7,725 nucleotides of DNA, taken from the NCBI GenBank assembly GCA_947253195.1, contig CAMXXM010000058.1:1-7725 (forward strand). Direction: 5' to 3'. Shown in pieces: positions 7,587 through 7,725 of the stretch; positions within the stretch are counted from its first letter, which is position 1, and each line of letters begins with the position of its first letter. A program made the translations under genes and the position numbers. The notes below the pieces were generated by a model that was given only the letters and a program-made list of their open reading frames with translations, was not told where the DNA came from and did not search any database. The DNA comes from an uncultured Porphyromonas sp. GTDB taxonomy: Bacteria; Bacteroidota; Bacteroidia; Bacteroidales; Porphyromonadaceae.

Positions 7587-7645
7587 ACGAAATAAAGCAG
7601 TAGTTTGTCTTTTGTTGTGTGGGTTTTACGGCCATCACCGGGAGA

Positions 7646-7654
7646 TGTGGATAA
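7646..7654 (-). promoter_or_regulatory. Perfect DnaA-box match
   Basis: TGTGGATAA on the plus strand is the exact complement of the DnaA box TTATCCACA. It lies between two divergent promoters, 27 bases upstream of the plus-strand -33 box. I noticed no other exact copy in the window, so an origin is unlikely from this evidence; DnaA-linked regulation of a flanking gene is possible. A chance match is also possible. Confidence 0.4.
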
Positions 7655-7680
7655 GAGATCCGGGGCGTGGAGATGTTCGC

Positions 7681-7711
7681 TTTGTGCACCGTGGCGCATT
7701 TTGTATCTTTG
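7681..7711 (+). promoter_or_regulatory. Bacteroidota housekeeping promoter for a gene beyond the window
   Basis: TTTG at 7681-7684 and TATCTTTG at 7704-7711 are separated by 19 bases, matching the -33 and -7 consensus (TTTG / TAnnTTTG) in sequence and spacing. Transcription would start near 7718 and run rightwards out of the window, so a divergent gene is expected just past the edge. It is the best-formed promoter here. Confidence 0.75.
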
Positions 7712-7725
7712 ATCCATCCATAAGG

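Noticed and set aside
6755..7603. 282-codon open frame on the plus strand opposite the lipoprotein gene
   Set aside because: It is an antisense shadow of the lipoprotein coding sequence, runs through its start and promoter region, and shows no domain.

Overview
The window looks like chromosomal DNA from a GC-rich member of the Bacteroidota, most likely order Bacteroidales and Porphyromonas-like. The evidence is the Bacteroidota-type -7 box TATCTTTG (TAnnTTTG consensus) upstream of three genes, start codons without Shine-Dalgarno sequences, a YidC with the long N-terminal periplasmic domain and long basic C-terminal tail usual in this phylum, and a lipoprotein with Bacteroidota-style OmpA-like and TPR regions. 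Genus placement is an inference.

Layout. Bases 1-46 are not genomic: they are an Illumina Nextera read-1 adapter (14-46) preceded by what looks like a 10-base i5 index and the end of the P5 adapter. Genomic sequence starts at about base 47, inside a 5'-truncated gene for an AspT/YidE/YbjL-type membrane transporter (47-1376, +). A 364-base gap (1377-1740) holds a weak terminator candidate, a striking 19-bp inverted repeat, and the probable pyrG promoter. Then comes a likely operon on the + strand: pyrG (CTP synthase, 1741-3384), yidC (membrane protein insertase, 3460-5367) and a 62-residue two-helix membrane protein (5390-5578). A convergent intergenic region (5579-5842) follows, with a hairpin suited to ending the minus-strand transcript. 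On the minus strand, 5843-7543 encodes an OmpA-like/TPR lipoprotein. The right edge (7544-7725) is a divergent promoter region: a minus-strand -7 box for the lipoprotein, a perfect DnaA-box match, and a good plus-strand promoter for a gene beyond the window.

How the genes fit together. pyrG makes CTP for nucleic acid and phospholipid synthesis. yidC inserts and folds inner-membrane proteins, and the small membrane protein behind it may travel with it, though its role is unknown. The lipoprotein probably sits in the outer membrane facing the periplasm. I see no defence system, CRISPR array, mobile element, rRNA or tRNA. This is mostly housekeeping DNA, and the clearest anomaly is the adapter, which creates a false start for the first gene.
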